A DNA stretch of 64,000 nt from Calamus simplicifolius. Its lineage: Eukaryota > Streptophyta > Magnoliopsida > Arecales > Arecaceae. The notes beneath the pieces were generated by a model. The model was given only the letters and a program-made list of their open reading frames with translations, ran no database searches and was not told where the DNA came from. Each line of letters begins with the position of its first letter. Positions within the stretch are counted from its first letter, which is position 1. The DNA is taken from NCBI GenBank assembly GCA_900491605.1, contig UESW01003827.1:1782659-1846658 (forward strand), read 5' to 3'. The translations under genes were made by a program, and so were the position numbers. Positions 47,058-58,266 of the stretch are shown here, piece after piece.

Positions 47058-47455
47058 TATTGCTCGCCCAGCTGAGGTTCGGAGATTGTTGCTCGGCGCA
47101 GCCAAGGTTTGGAGATTGTTGCTCAGCCCAGCCGAGGTTCGGAGATTGTTGCTCGGCCCAGCCGAAGTTCGGAGATTCATTGCTCAACCCAGCCGAGGTT
47201 CGGAGATTGTTGCTCGGCCCAACCGAGGTTAAGAGATTTGTTGCTCGGCCCAGCCGAGGTTTGGAGATCGTTGCTCGACCTAGCCGAGGTTTGGAGATTC
47301 GTGCTCGGCCCAGCCGAGGTTCAGAGATTGTTGCTCGGCCCAACCGAGGTTCGAAGAGTTGTTGCTCGGCTCAGCCGGGGTTCGGAGATTTGTTGCTTGG
47401 CCCAGCCGAGGTTCGGAGATTGTTGCTTGGCCCAGCCGAGGTTGGAGATTACCTG
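47058..47455. repeat. 30-bp minisatellite, about 13-14 units
   Basis: Unit TTGCTCGGCCCAGCCGAGGT + TCGGAGATTG with substitutions and 1-bp length changes. Lies between the integrase end and the antisense genes. Its TTGCTCGG...GCCGAG core is shared with the 25-bp LTR repeat. Confidence 0.92.
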
Positions 47456-47639
47456 CTCGAATAAGTAGCTCGGTTGTACCGAGGATTGGTAAGCAGCATC
47501 TGTTTTCTTTATAATTTTTGGTGATATAATTGTGGTAATCATGCCATGAATCATGAAAACAATATGCCAACAAAAATTAAGAAGGCGAGCCTGTAGAAGG
47601 CGTACCCTACTGATGATACTTGCTGAGGTTGTCCGAATT

Positions 47640-49313
47640 CTATGTCCAAGGAATGGATCTCCCGCTTAGATCTTGTAGTTTGTAGGTACCATGTCCGACG
47701 ACTTCCGTTACTTGGCAGGGGCCTTCCCAGTTCGGAGCTAGCTTTCCTTGCTCTAGCGGTTTGGAGACAGATGTTTTTCGGAGAATGAGGTCGCCAGGCG
47801 AGAAAGCTTTCCCTTTGACCCTGGAGGTATGGTAACGGGCCACTCTTTGCTGGTAGCCAGCTATTATGATTCAAGCTTTTTCTCTGATCTCCTCTATCAG
47901 GTCGAGGTTGGTGCGGAGCTGCTCGTCACTGGCTTCCTCCGAGTAGCTTTCCACCCTCAGGGATGGGAGTCCTATCTCCACGGGGATGACGGCCTCTGTG
48001 CCGAAGGCCATTCGAAATGGGGTCTCGCCCATGGGCACTCTTGGGGTGGTGCGGTAGGCCCATAGGACATGGTGCAATTCGTCCGCCCATCTGCCTTGGG
48101 CTCTGGAGAGCCAAGTTTTGATCCTTGAAGCAAGGTTCGGTTAGTTACTTCGGCTTCTCTATTAGCCTGTGGATGCTCGACCGAGGTAAGGCGGTGATGG
48201 ATCCCATGCTCCTGCAGAACTGACGAAACTTCGGATTGTCGAATTGTTTGTCGTTGTTAGTAATGATGGTGTGTGGGAGGCCGAAGCGGCAGATGATGGA
48301 TCTCCACACGAAGTCTTTGGCTCGAGATTCAGTTATCTGAGCAACTGCTTCTGCCTCTACCCATTTGGTGAAGTAGTCAATGGCGACGAATAAAAATTTC
48401 CGCTGTCCCGTGGCAAGTGGAAACGGGCCGAGGATATCCATTCCCCACTTGGCAAAGGGCCAAGCGGAGGAAATGGGGACCAGGCTGCAGAGGGGAGCCT
48501 CTGAATACTGGAATGTCTTTGGCATAGGTCACAAGCTCAGACAAGGTCATTAGCATCCTTTTGCATGGTAGGCCAATAATAACCTTGACGCAGCACCTTG
48601 TGGCATAAAGACCGGCTTCCCAGATGGTTGCCGCAAATTCCTTCATGTACCTCCCGAAGGGCATAATTAGCTTCAGATGGGCGAAGGCATCTGAGCAGCG
48701 ACCTAGAGAAGGATCGCCTGTAGAGCTGGTCATCAATCAACACATAGTGGGCAGCTTGCAGCTTCAGCTTTCTAGCTTCCCTTCGATCGGCTGGGAGCGA
48801 TCCTTTTTTAAGATACTTCAGGATGGGGTCGAACCATGATAGTTCGGCCTCAACTTGCATTACTCGGTCAGCTTCCGCAATGTTGGGCCTCTCCAAAATC
48901 TCCAGATGAAACTTTTGCTCGGCATCCATCGATTCCACAGTTGCCAGCCGAGACAGTAGGTCGGCACGAGCATTCTCGGATCTTGGAATCTGAATAACTT
49001 CAAATTCAGGGAAATGGAAAAGTAGGCTTTGAACCTCTTGGAGATATCGAAATATGTTTGGCTCCCGGGCCTCAAACTCGCCCCGCACGTGGCCAGCTAC
49101 CAGCTGAGAGTCGGTGAAGGCATTCATCCTCTTCACTTTAAGGTCGCGGGCGATTCGGAGCCCGGCGAGCAGGGCTTCATATTTGGCCTCGTTATTGGAG
49201 GCTGGGAAGGAGAAGCGGACGCCATATTCGAAAGTCACCCCCTCCGGGCTGGTAAGGATTAAGCCAGGACCAGAGCAATGGGCGTTGGATGACCGTCGAC
49301 ATGGAGGAGCCAC
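47640..49313 (-). pseudogene. Tat element: second RNase H and integrase (broken)
   Basis: Reading from 49313 down: an RNase H of archaeal type with SNNEAKYEALLAGL and TDSQLVAGHVRGEF. The integrase zinc-binding segment follows (HEGICGNHLGSRSLCHKVLRQGYYWP). The integrase core starts WGMDILGPFPLATGQRKF near 48460 and the C-terminal part ends GPCQVTEVVGHGTYKLQDL near 47670. The sequence at the second catalytic Asp reads ITNNDKQF where the family has TDN, so that Asp is replaced by Asn. A frameshift near 48160-48180 destroys the HPQxNGQxE region. Further shifts occur near 48530 and 47850. The element cannot integrate with its own enzyme. Confidence 0.85.
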
Positions 49314-50885
49314 CGGGCGTCAGATTTTGGGAGTTCGGGGGAGTTGGGAGTGGAGCCGTCCTCCGGGATAGTGCATTCGAGGAGGAAATCAGCTAGCACC
49401 TGAGCTTTGATGACTGGACGAGGTTGAAATTGAATGTCATGCTTGCTCAGCTCGACGGCCCATTTGGTCATCCTCCCCGATGTCTCGACGATGGACTACC
49501 GCCTTGATGGGTTGGTCGGTCAGGACTGTCACAGAATGTGCTTGGAAGTATGGCCACAACTTCGGACCGAGGTTATCAAAGCCAACACCATCTTCTCAAT
49601 CCGGTGTACCTCGTTTCCGCGTCTCGGAGCAGTTTGCTGACATAATAAATCGGCTTCTGGGTCTTATTTTCTTCTCTGACCAATACCGAGCCAATGGCAC
49701 CTTCCGAGATAGCCATATACAGGAACAATGTTTCTCCAGGATCTGGACTGCTGAGGAGAGGGGGAGAGCTGAGGTACTTTTTGAGATCTTCGAATGATTT
49801 TTGACACTCGGAAGACCATCGAAAATTCTTAGCCGACCGAAGAGTTTTGAAGAAAGGGAGGTATCTTTCGGCAGACCAAGCCACGAAGCGATTAAGGGCT
49901 GCTATTCTCCCAGTCAGGCGCTGGACTTCTTTAATAGATGCTGGGGGCGTCATCTGCTGAAGAGCCTGAATCTTCTGGGGGTTGGCTTCGATGCCCCGTT
50001 GGGAAACCATGAAGCCGAGAAACTTTCCAGAGTTAACGCCGAAGGCGCACTTAGTTGGGTTGAGCTTCATCTGATATTTGCGGAGTGTCGCGAAGCTTTC
50101 TGAGAGATCCTCGACATGCTGTGACGCTTCTTTGCTCTTGACCAGCATGTCATCGACATATACCTCCATGTTTCGGCCGATTTGCTCTTTGAAGACTTTG
50201 TTGACCAGCCTTTGGTAGGTGGCACCTGCATTTTTAAGACCGAAGGGCATAACACGGTAACAGTAAGTACCTCGGTCAGTTATGAAGGCGGTCTTCTCTT
50301 CATCTTTGAGGGCCATCCGGATTTGGTTGTAGCCTGAATAGGCGTCCATGAATGTCAGCATCTGATGACCCGAGATGGCATCTACAAGCAGGTCAATTCG
50401 GGGGAGAGGGAAACTGTCCTTCGGGCACGCTTTGTTGAGGTTGGTGAAATTGATGCAGATCCGCCACTTGCCGTTCGACTTCTTTACCATTACAACATTC
50501 GATAGTCAACTTGGGTAATTCACCTCCCGAATGAAGTTCGCCTTGATAAGCTTATCAACCTCCTCTTCGATAGCTTTCTGTCGCTCCGGGGTGAAGCTTC
50601 TTTTCTTATGTCTGACGGGTCGGTGCATCACGTCCACGTTGAGGCGATGAATGAGAACATCAGGGCTGATTCTTGACATGTCGGAGGCGGACCAGGCGAA
50701 GACATCAGCGTTTCTTGGAGAAAGTCGATCAGTTCCTGCTGGGACTCGCCTTTCAGTAGCGACCCAATCTTTATAGTTCGGTCGGGCCGGGCTTCGTCCA
50801 GCGACACTTCTTCCAGCTCTTCGACTGGTTCTCCTCGTTGCTCGGCGAAGTCCTCCCGAGCATCCAGCCTATCAACCTCAGGCAT
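49259..50885 (-). pseudogene. Tat element: reverse transcriptase and first RNase H
   Basis: The open block 50490-49576 contains most of RT: NKACPKDSFPLPRID, FMDAYSGYNQI, MPFGLKNAGATYQ and the catalytic VYVDDML (YVDD at 50160-50149), followed by the connection GRIAALNRFV and the gypsy RNase H start GAIGSVLVREE. It continues as WAVELSKHDIQFQPR and ADFLLECT near 49471-49380 after a shift near 49480-49576. The N-terminal RT part lies in 50885-50491 in another phase. RT active-site residues are intact although the frame is not. Confidence 0.88.
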
Positions 50886-50912
50886 CCTGGACTGAAGGAT
50901 GGTGACAAAACA

Positions 50913-52927
50913 CTACCGAGCCATAGTTTGGCTTCCTTGGACAACATCAACTCCCCGCCCGGTGGGGAACTTCATAGATAGGTGCGGAATGGAGACGATG
51001 GCTCTGAGGGACATCAGTTCGGGTCTCCCAAATATCGCATTGTAGGGCGACCGAAGCTTGGTCACCAGGAAGTCTGTGTGAACAGTGGCCACACGGGGCC
51101 AGATTCCTGCCCGAACCGTTAAAGTTATGACCCCTTCTGGGATGATAATATCGCCGGTGAACCCCATTAAGGTGGAGTCCATGGCTCGAAGATTTTTCAT
51201 GGGAATTTCATCTTGGCGAACATATCAAAGTACAAAACATTTATGGAGCTTCCACTATCAACAAGGATCCGACTTACATCATAGTTATTTAAATTGAGAG
51301 ATACAACTAACGCGTCATCATACAGGAATTGTATCCCTCGGAGATCGTCGTCAGAGAAGGAGAGCTCACCCGTTCGTGCTTTCTTCGGCGCCGAACCTTC
51401 TTCATCATTCTCGAAGTTCGACGAACTATCAGCTTCTTCAATCACAATGATATGGCCGATCACAGGTGGATTTGGAGGGGGAGGAGGCTGTTGAAGCTCG
51501 GGCTGTCGATCACCCCCTTATCCCGACTCGGGCGCTCTCCTGAACTGGTTCAGTTGGCCCCGTTGGATTAGCCTCTTAATTTTGTTCTTCAACTGCCAGC
51601 ATTCCTCGGTATCGTGGCCATGCTCCCGGTGATAGCGGCAGTACTTGGTGGGGTCTCTCCGGGTTGGGTTCCCTTGGAGAGGAGCCGGTCGGGGGAGCTG
51701 GCGCTCTATCTCCATAAGGATCTGCGCCCTAGGAACAGTGAGTGGGGTGTATCGGTCAAACCGCCTAGGCGGGCTCCGGGAGCGATTCCTTGGCGGCGGT
51801 GGGGGAGCTCTTTGGTGATGAGGTGGGCTTGGCTAGCGGGTAGGTCGATGCCTGTCCGAGCCCTTTGATTCTTTCTTCTTTGCTAGCTCGGCGCGGGCAG
51901 CCCTCCGTGATTCTTCGACTCTTGCGTATTTGTCTGCCAGGGCCATCATATCGGAGAGGTTCGGAGGGTAACTGACTTCCATCGCTAAGTAAAAGTCGCT
52001 CTCCTTCAAAACTCCACCCGCTAGGGCAGACATAGCCACCTCATGATTAAGGTGGTCCACCTCCAGCATGGTCTTATTGAAACGGCCAAGGTAATTTCTC
52101 AAGGACTCCCCCTCTCTTTGCTTAACTTCAGAGAGGGAGTCGGATCTTCGTCGGTGACGGCGGCTGTTGATGAACTGGCCGATAAAAAGACGACTCAGCT
52201 CGTCAAACGAATCAACAGAACCTGGTTTCATAGCATTGAACCAGGTTCGAGCGAACCCTCTAAGGGTGGAGGGAAAGGCGTGGCACAGGATCGCATCTGA
52301 TGCCCAGTGGAACATCATGATCGACCGAAAACTGCTGAGGTGATCATCGGGATCGGAGGAGCCATGGTAGGGCTCGATGGCGAGTAGCTTAACATGGGAG
52401 GAAATCACTTCCTCCATGATCCCCTTAGAGAAGGGGATACCCTGCTCCGCCTTAGGTTGAGGTGGATGAGCCTGCTTGGCAACGTCCAGCTCTTGACGCA
52501 TCTCCTGGAGCTATCGGCGGATCTCCTCTTCAGGCATAAGAGGAGGGGTCGGACGAGGAGAGCGCGGAGATGGTGTCGAATCATGGCGGGTGAACATCGA
52601 AGAGAGGGATCGGGCCCGCCGAGGTCTGGGAAGATCCTTGTCGCAGCCCCCTTGCGTTGGTCTGGCCTCCTTGGGTCGATGTGGGGGGTCCGCGGCTCCA
52701 TGCGGACCAGAAGAAGAGGTGGCCGGAGAAAAAGGAGCTGCGGCCTCCTCAGGGAGGCATGGAGCAGGGGCAGCTATAACTGGATGGGGGGCTGCAAGGC
52801 GCTTCTGAACCAGATGGGTCAGAGCTTGGACTTGCTGGATCAGTGTGGCGAACTGGTCCTGGGTCACTGGGACAGCCGGTGGCGACAAAGTCTCAGCTGG
52901 TGGCGGTGGCGGTGCCATGATACTCAT
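50913..52927 (-). pseudogene. Tat element: gag and aspartic protease
   Basis: One reading frame from ATG 52927 (MSIMAPPPPPAETLS) runs through the gag core (GFARTWFNAM, FIGQFINSRRHRR, LRNYLGRFN). Then comes a gag C-terminal segment with CRYHREHGHDTEECW and the protease RILVDSGSSINVLY (near 51300). It is interrupted by stops at 52511-52513 (TAG), 51833-51835 (TAG) and 51518-51520 (TAA). A frameshift near 51200 then moves the protease tail (NAIFGRPELMSL) to another phase, 51200-50913. The proline-rich N-terminus and His/Cys segment are usual for Tat gag. Confidence 0.86.
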
Positions 52928-53055
52928 CGATCAGGTCTCTGGGAGGCGACCTGGTCCTGGGCTTCAGAAGTTGCTCTTCTCCGATTAGCCATTGGAGAGG
53001 TTCTCTTCTAGATCGAGATCCTTGTCTTCTTTCTTCAAGTTTTAATGGGACTTGA

Positions 53056-53077
53056 GGCCCTTCCTCTAGCGCCAATC
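53056..53077 (-). other. Primer-binding site region of the Tat element
   Basis: The minus strand reads GATTGGCGCTAGAGGAAGG directly after the 5' LTR. TTGGCGC-type sites are common in plant gypsy elements; the primer tRNA is not assigned. Confidence 0.65.
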
Positions 53078-53395
53078 TGTTGCTGCTGAAATCTGTCCTC
53101 CGGCTCGGGCGCGATCGGTCTCCTGATTGGGCTTCCTCCTGGGTGGACCTGCAAAGAAGTCCTCATGCGGGAGGCGTTCGGGGTGGCCCTCCGCGGAAGA
53201 CCCTCCGACGCTCAAGTCAGTGGAGATCAGCGATCAGAAATGAGGAGAAGGCTCTCTCTAAGGAGTCCCTCTAGAGGTGGCCTATCGGGAGCTCGAGTGG
53301 AGCGCCAATGGCGGAGAGGGGGGGAGCAGTGAAAGAGAGAGAGTGATGCTGAGACTGAGCAAGGAGTTGCGTACCTGAGAAAATCTGGAAGTGTC

Positions 53396-53404
53396 CTATT
53401 TATA
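53396..53404 (-). promoter_or_regulatory. TATA box of the Tat 5' LTR
   Basis: TATAAATAG on the minus strand, the likely promoter of gag-pol. Confidence 0.75.
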
Positions 53405-53859
53405 GGCAATCACCTGAATCTTGAGCGCCTTCTGGAAGGTTCGAAGGTTGTTGGGATTCGAAGATGATTCGAATCAAGCTGTTGTGAGGCCGGTAAGATC
53501 CGTATCCTATCCGTTAGAGGATCGACGGCTGGGAGAGCTTTCTGATGGCCCAAGATCCGATGACTGTGTAGGTCCTAAGCCGTTATTGCAGGTCCTAGGC
53601 CACGTCTCGATATGATTCATCGTTTGGAATTCTGTTACATTGAACTTGGGCTTTCCCGCGCCAGGTTCCGTAGGGGCGCGGAAAGGCTTAGTTCGGACGG
53701 TCGAGGGACAACCCGGCCTTGATGGCCGAAAAGCACAAATAGTTCGCGTTGCCGGGGCGTAAGCATGGCTTAAGCAGCCAAGTACGAGGGCGGCTGAGAT
53801 ATGACAGAAGAAATAAGCCGGATGTGAAAACAGTTTCGTTCCGCGGAGGCGCATGTCAA

Positions 53860-54021
53860 GCTATGAAGTGCTCGGAGAGGCCGAGCTATGGATTGCTCGG
53901 GAGGCCGAGCTATGGATTGCCCGGGGAGCCGAGCTATGGACTGCTCGGGGAAACCGAGCTAGGAACTGCTCAGGGAGGCCGAGCTATGGATTGAGCCGAG
54001 CTATGGGTTGCTCGATCCGCG
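53860..54021. repeat. 25-bp minisatellite in the 5' LTR, 7 units
   Basis: Same unit as 40197-40485, five units fewer. Confidence 0.92.
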
Positions 54022-54133
54022 AATCATATTGGTTAGCTCATTCTTTGTGGGCACAGTGTAGCAAGTGAGGGCCAGGACTGATCTTAATCTCTTCGCACGA
54101 TTATCAATGCAATGATGATTTTACCTCTCAATA

Positions 54134-54138
54134 TTATT
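54134..54138. repeat. Target-site duplication, right (TTATT)
   Basis: Identical to 39402-39406. Confidence 0.88.
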
Positions 54139-54865
54139 AAAAAATTTAAAAAAAAATTTAGAGCACCCTAAACTAAACCTTGCATGAAAAAACTTTCAAA
54201 TAACATCGGTCTTTTTTACTGTCATTCTCTTTCCTTTGAAACTCCCTCCGAAATTAGGATTACTCAGAAGAAAAAAAAAAATAATCATGAGAAAATTCGG
54301 ATCGCCTCAATCGACGACCAAATGAATTAAACTGTACCTTTTACTTTTAGAAGTCATAGGCCCATTAATGGATGCCGCGTGATTGAAAGCATCAAGTTTA
54401 CCTACAAAAACTCCCAGCTTCTGGGAAAGAGCGCGACTTTATGATCTCAAACATCAAACAAAGTCATCCACGTGTCCATTAATGGCTCGTTTAATAGTGA
54501 TCAAAATCTGTTTTGCTCCCTCAAGTTTAGAAATTTTCAATTAATCACAGAAATTTATCTTCCACACAGCACAGCAAGTATGGATATTATGAGCATAAAA
54601 TAATAATAATAATACTTATTATTATTGGATTTATTGAAAGCTAAGAGCAGTGACCATAACATCGCAACTTACCAGTGTTTAATCATATCATACTTCACAT
54701 TAATAATCACATGATTCAAAATAGATCATGACCATGGAAGGTTTACCATCAAGAAGTAGATCGATGAGCGGACTTCTCCCAACAACAATAATAATAAATT
54801 TTAATCCTAAAGTCAAAAAGATGTAGAAGCCCTTCCACGCAATAAAAATCTTCATCTGATTCCAA
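54139..54865. other. Intergenic, 3' flank of the UGT gene
   Basis: AT-rich; no gene. (AAT)n-like repeats near 54599-54628. AATAAA on the minus strand (TTTATT at about 54632-54637) could be the UGT poly(A) signal, about 230 bp past its stop. Confidence 0.5.
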
Positions 54866-56273
54866 TCAACTGCTGAGTTCAAGATGAGTCCCCCACTTCT
54901 CGATGAGACCTACCAACCCCTTCAGAGAGCTCCCACCCACTCCTGCAGACATCAACGCCTCCTCCCTCACTCGTGCGACAGACTCCCCCACACGTGCGTC
55001 CGCCATCAGTACCCTCACGCGCTCCCCAATCTCCTCTCCCCTCACCACCACGACCCCTTCCTCCCCATCCCACCCCCACTCTCTCGCCCACGCTCCAAGC
55101 CCATTCCTCTCCACCAAGTCCGCATTCACCCTCTGGTCCGCACCGCGCGGCCACGCCAGGACGCGTACCCCAAACACGGCCGCCTCCACCACCGAGTTCC
55201 ACCCACAATGGCTCACAAAGGCCCCGATAGCCCCGTGGCTTAACACCTCGTTTTGATCCACCCAATCTTTAACCACCAGTCCCCTCCCCCTCAGCCTCTC
55301 CAAAAGCCCGTCGCCCACCAACTCCTCCAACCCCTCCTCCCCATCCTCTCTATCCACTATTTTGCTCTTCACCACCCATAGGAACCTACACTCACTCCTC
55401 TCCAGTCCAACTCCCAGCTCCCGGGTCTGGGCCCGTGACAGGGCCGTCCTGCTGCCAAAGCTAACGTAGACCACCGACCGGGGCGGTTGCGCGTGGAGCC
55501 ATGCAAACGCGTGCGCCGTGCTCCCACCAGGCCTAGCTGGTTGACGCAGCGGCCCGATCGCCACCACCGGCGGCAGACCTTGCACCACCGCTCCTCCGTT
55601 GAGGGCCGCCAGTGCAGCCGGCTCGAAGCTTTCAAATGTGTTGACTAAGATTGCTTTGGCTTGCAGCAGTGCGCGGCCGTTCTCGATGAACTGCGTCGTG
55701 AAGAGGTTGGTAGGGTCGTGGAGTGCAGGTGGGATCATCGACGCCGGCAACGGCTGCATGCCGGGGATCACAACATTGCCGATACGTTTGGCATCGGCGA
55801 TGAGGTCGGGTAGATGGGCAAAGAGAGTGAGCATTGTTGCTGAGGAGGTGAAGAGAATGTAGCTAGGAAGGTTGAGTTCCTTGGCAAATGGAATGAAGGC
55901 GGAGGCGAGGCTGACGTCGACAATTAACGAAGAGAGCGGAGGTGAGAGTGAGGTGAGCAGAGGGGGAAGGAGGTGGGCCGAACGGCGGATGGACTCGCAG
56001 TGGAGGTAGAAAGGATCAGCGGATTTGGTATCAATGGGATCAAAGTGGAGGAGGGGGAATTCAAGGGGTGGATTTGAGGGTAAGTGGAGAAGAGAGCAGA
56101 GAGATGAAGGGACTCAGCAGAGGAAACAGTAGGGTGATGGCGATGAAGGTGACTTTGCAACCGTGGGAGGCGAGAGTCGATGCGAGGCAGAGGAAGGGCG
56201 TGAGGTGGCCCATACCGGCGCTTGGGAGGAGGGCGACATGAGAGAGGCTAGCGTCTCCAGAGGTTGCTGACAT
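54866..56273 (-). pseudogene. UGT708-type glycosyltransferase (flavonoid C-glycosyltransferase-like), two apparent frameshifts
   Basis: Single-exon family-1 glycosyltransferase, expected to transfer glucose from UDP-glucose in the cytosol. UGT708 members C-glucosylate 2-hydroxyflavanones or related dihydrochalcones; substrate here is inference. Start ATG 56273-56271 (MSATSGDASLSHVALLPSAG); the frame is open from 56318. Catalytic His in SAGMGHL; ADPF segment at about 56020-56009; TASA/TSSA-like region before MLTLFAHLPDL; PSPG donor box of the usual 44 residues at 55264-55133 (WVDQNEVLSH ... HCGWNS ... GADQ). Stop TGA 54868-54866. Usual length (about 470 aa) would be reached, but the frame slips by one base twice: near 56134-56145 (after KVTFIAI) and near 56061-56066 (before EFPLLHFDP). 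After the second slip the frame is open to the end. Otherwise conserved, so either a young pseudogene or two assembly errors. Confidence 0.85.
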
Positions 56274-57077
56274 TAGGTGGGAATGAACAGGGCTATTCAA
56301 ATAGTTTTGTGATGGCAAAGCTTGAAGAGAGCACAGAGCGAACGCACTTTTAACTTGGATGGAGATTCGCTTTCATATGAAGTGGTCAGAGCACAACTTT
56401 GACAAGGCAAGCTTCACAGCAGCCATGGTAGCTTGAATGCCAAGTTTTCCAAGTCTTTAGGGGAGAATAAGATGCAGCAGTGGGATAAAAAAATCTGCAT
56501 GCATGTCAGAATTGTCTCTTTCCTTGTGCGTGAAGCCAGCCTCTGGAAGTGAACTCAACGGCCCGATAGTCCGGGCGGCCTCTATCGATCCCGTCACCGT
56601 TAAAAAAATATTTTCATTCCTCATCTCGTTAAATTGTTATTGTTAACGTAACATAAACAAAAATACACGAATAAACTGATACCGTTTGATCGTTTATATA
56701 AAAAAATAAAATTATTTAAAAAAATAAAAAGAATAATTTAAACATATTTTACTATATATATTTTATTTATTTTTAATATTTAATATTTAATATTTAATAT
56801 ATATATATATATTTAAAATTTAAATATATTACATTAAGCTAACGGGAACGAAGATGAAGACCTTTCTTGGGCCGTTTATTTGTTGAGTCATTAACGAGTA
56901 ATTCTCATTACCTGTTAAGTCGTTTAAATCGAAATTTTTTTGACTTGTTAAAAATGATATCGATCGAGTAAACGGTCAAATGAAAAAAAATTTATTTTAC
57001 TGATGTGGCCAATAAAGGCCACGTGTAAGTTAATGGCAAAATTACCTAACGACGAGAGCCGATAGGACACAGCGGCT
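56274..57077. other. Intergenic, upstream of the UGT gene
   Basis: AT-rich with TTTAATATTTAATATTTAAT-type repeats near 56780-56805; no gene and no convincing TATA box for the UGT gene. Confidence 0.5.
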
Positions 57078-57335
57078 CTAGCTCCTAGGTGGCCCAAGTT
57101 CTCAGGCGGCCCAATTCTCAGGTAGCCCCAGCTCCTAGGCAACCCCAGCTCCTAGACGGCCCCGGCTCTCAAGCAACCCCAGCTCCTAGGTGGCCCTGGC
57201 TTTTAGGCGGCCCTGACTCCTGGGTAGCCCTGGCTCTTAGGCAGCCTCAACTCCTAGGCGGCCCCAGCTCTCAGGCGGCCCCGGCCCCATTCTCAGGCGG
57301 CCTCGTCTCCTGAATGGCCCCATCTCCTGGACGAT
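57078..57335. repeat. 17-bp minisatellite, about 15 units
   Basis: Units such as GCTCCTAGGCAACCCCA, GCTCCTAGGTGGCCCTG and ACTCCTAGGCGGCCCCA in strict 17-bp register with frequent substitutions; one unit near 57280-57302 is extended. It may belong to the untranslated or LTR part of the following gypsy element. Confidence 0.88.
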
Positions 57336-58266
57336 CTCATCTCCTCTCATATCCGGGCTCAGCTTCAACTTCCCAAGCAAGCCTGGTTTCTGACTAGGCT
57401 GGGCCCACCAACGCCTTTAGCTCATAGGTGTCTAATAAGACAAGCTCCACTAGTTCTGGCACAAGTCCAAAAAGTCACCATCCATCATGAAGCTTTAATG
57501 ACCCAAATCAGATGGGCCTAAGAAGTCATCATCTGCCATAAAGTACCAATCACCTAGTTCAGATGGGATGAATTCCACTAATTCTGACATTCCATTCATA
57601 AAAGTCATCAATCATTATAAGATCCTAAGCTTTCAAAGCAAGTTTCACGGACCCTAAGTATCAATAAAATGGGTAAGAGGGACCCCTAACAAGGTATGAA
57701 CACTCAAGCATTGAGAAAGTTTTCTGATCTGCTTCCTAACTCTCCTTAGCTTGAGCTTCTTCAAGCTCACGGCAGTAATTCTGATCACTAACTTGAGCAT
57801 CGAAGGGTCCCATCAGAATATCCAATCCCCGGGACTTCTTGTAGATCTCGGAGTCAAGGTGAAGCATCTTCATCAAACTCACGGCACATCCATGGACTCT
57901 CAAGGATGTTAGCTCAAGGTAATCAGGCATCATCAGATTAATGCACCAGGTAGGGGCATAGAGAAGGATAACCCTGTAACTCTGAGCTACAAGTTTGCCC
58001 TCAACAATGGTGGTGGCACATACTTAGGAGGCTTCTGCCAGTTATACTAGGGGGCATGCTGAGCAATCAGAAGCTAATCTCCCCGCTCTCTTCTCACCAC
58101 CGATTTTGGCCACTCCGTAAGAACAACTGGCACTCTTACTCAGCAAGTCCAAGCTCTTGTTGGGGTAGTCCGTGAGTTGCAAGGGCAACAACAGCGATTG
58201 TTCAATAGTAACCTGAACCTCCCACACTATTTGCAATAGCCACCCCAACTAGTCGACAATCTACAT

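Larger units (their letters stand above)
53078..54133 (-). repeat. 5' LTR of the Tat element (1056 bp)
   Basis: TGTTGCTGCTG ... CTCAATA. Homologous to 39407-40596. Its last bases CAATA differ from CAACA of the partner. TATA box at 53396-53404 (minus); seven 25-bp repeat units. Confidence 0.93.
39402..54138 (-). mobile_element. Complete Ty3/gypsy Tat-lineage retrotransposon with target duplication
   Basis: The body is 39407-54133 (14.7 kb), with LTRs at both ends and the 5-bp duplication TTATT at 39402-39406 and 54134-54138. Coding (minus) runs gag, protease, RT, RNase H, a second RNase H, integrase. RT before integrase makes it gypsy. The second, archaeal-type RNase H (WLLHVDG ... SNNEAKYEALLAGL) marks the Tat lineage (Retand, Grande and similar). 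The primer-binding site lies next to the right LTR and the polypurine tract next to the left LTR, agreeing with minus orientation. About 7 kb between integrase and the 3' LTR carries extra plus-strand genes and minisatellites. LTRs differ at many positions and in repeat number, and gag-pol is broken, so it is not young. Confidence 0.94.

Noticed and set aside
46771..47573. Repetitive frames of 97-178 codons on both strands
   Set aside because: They translate the 30-bp minisatellite in multiple phases.
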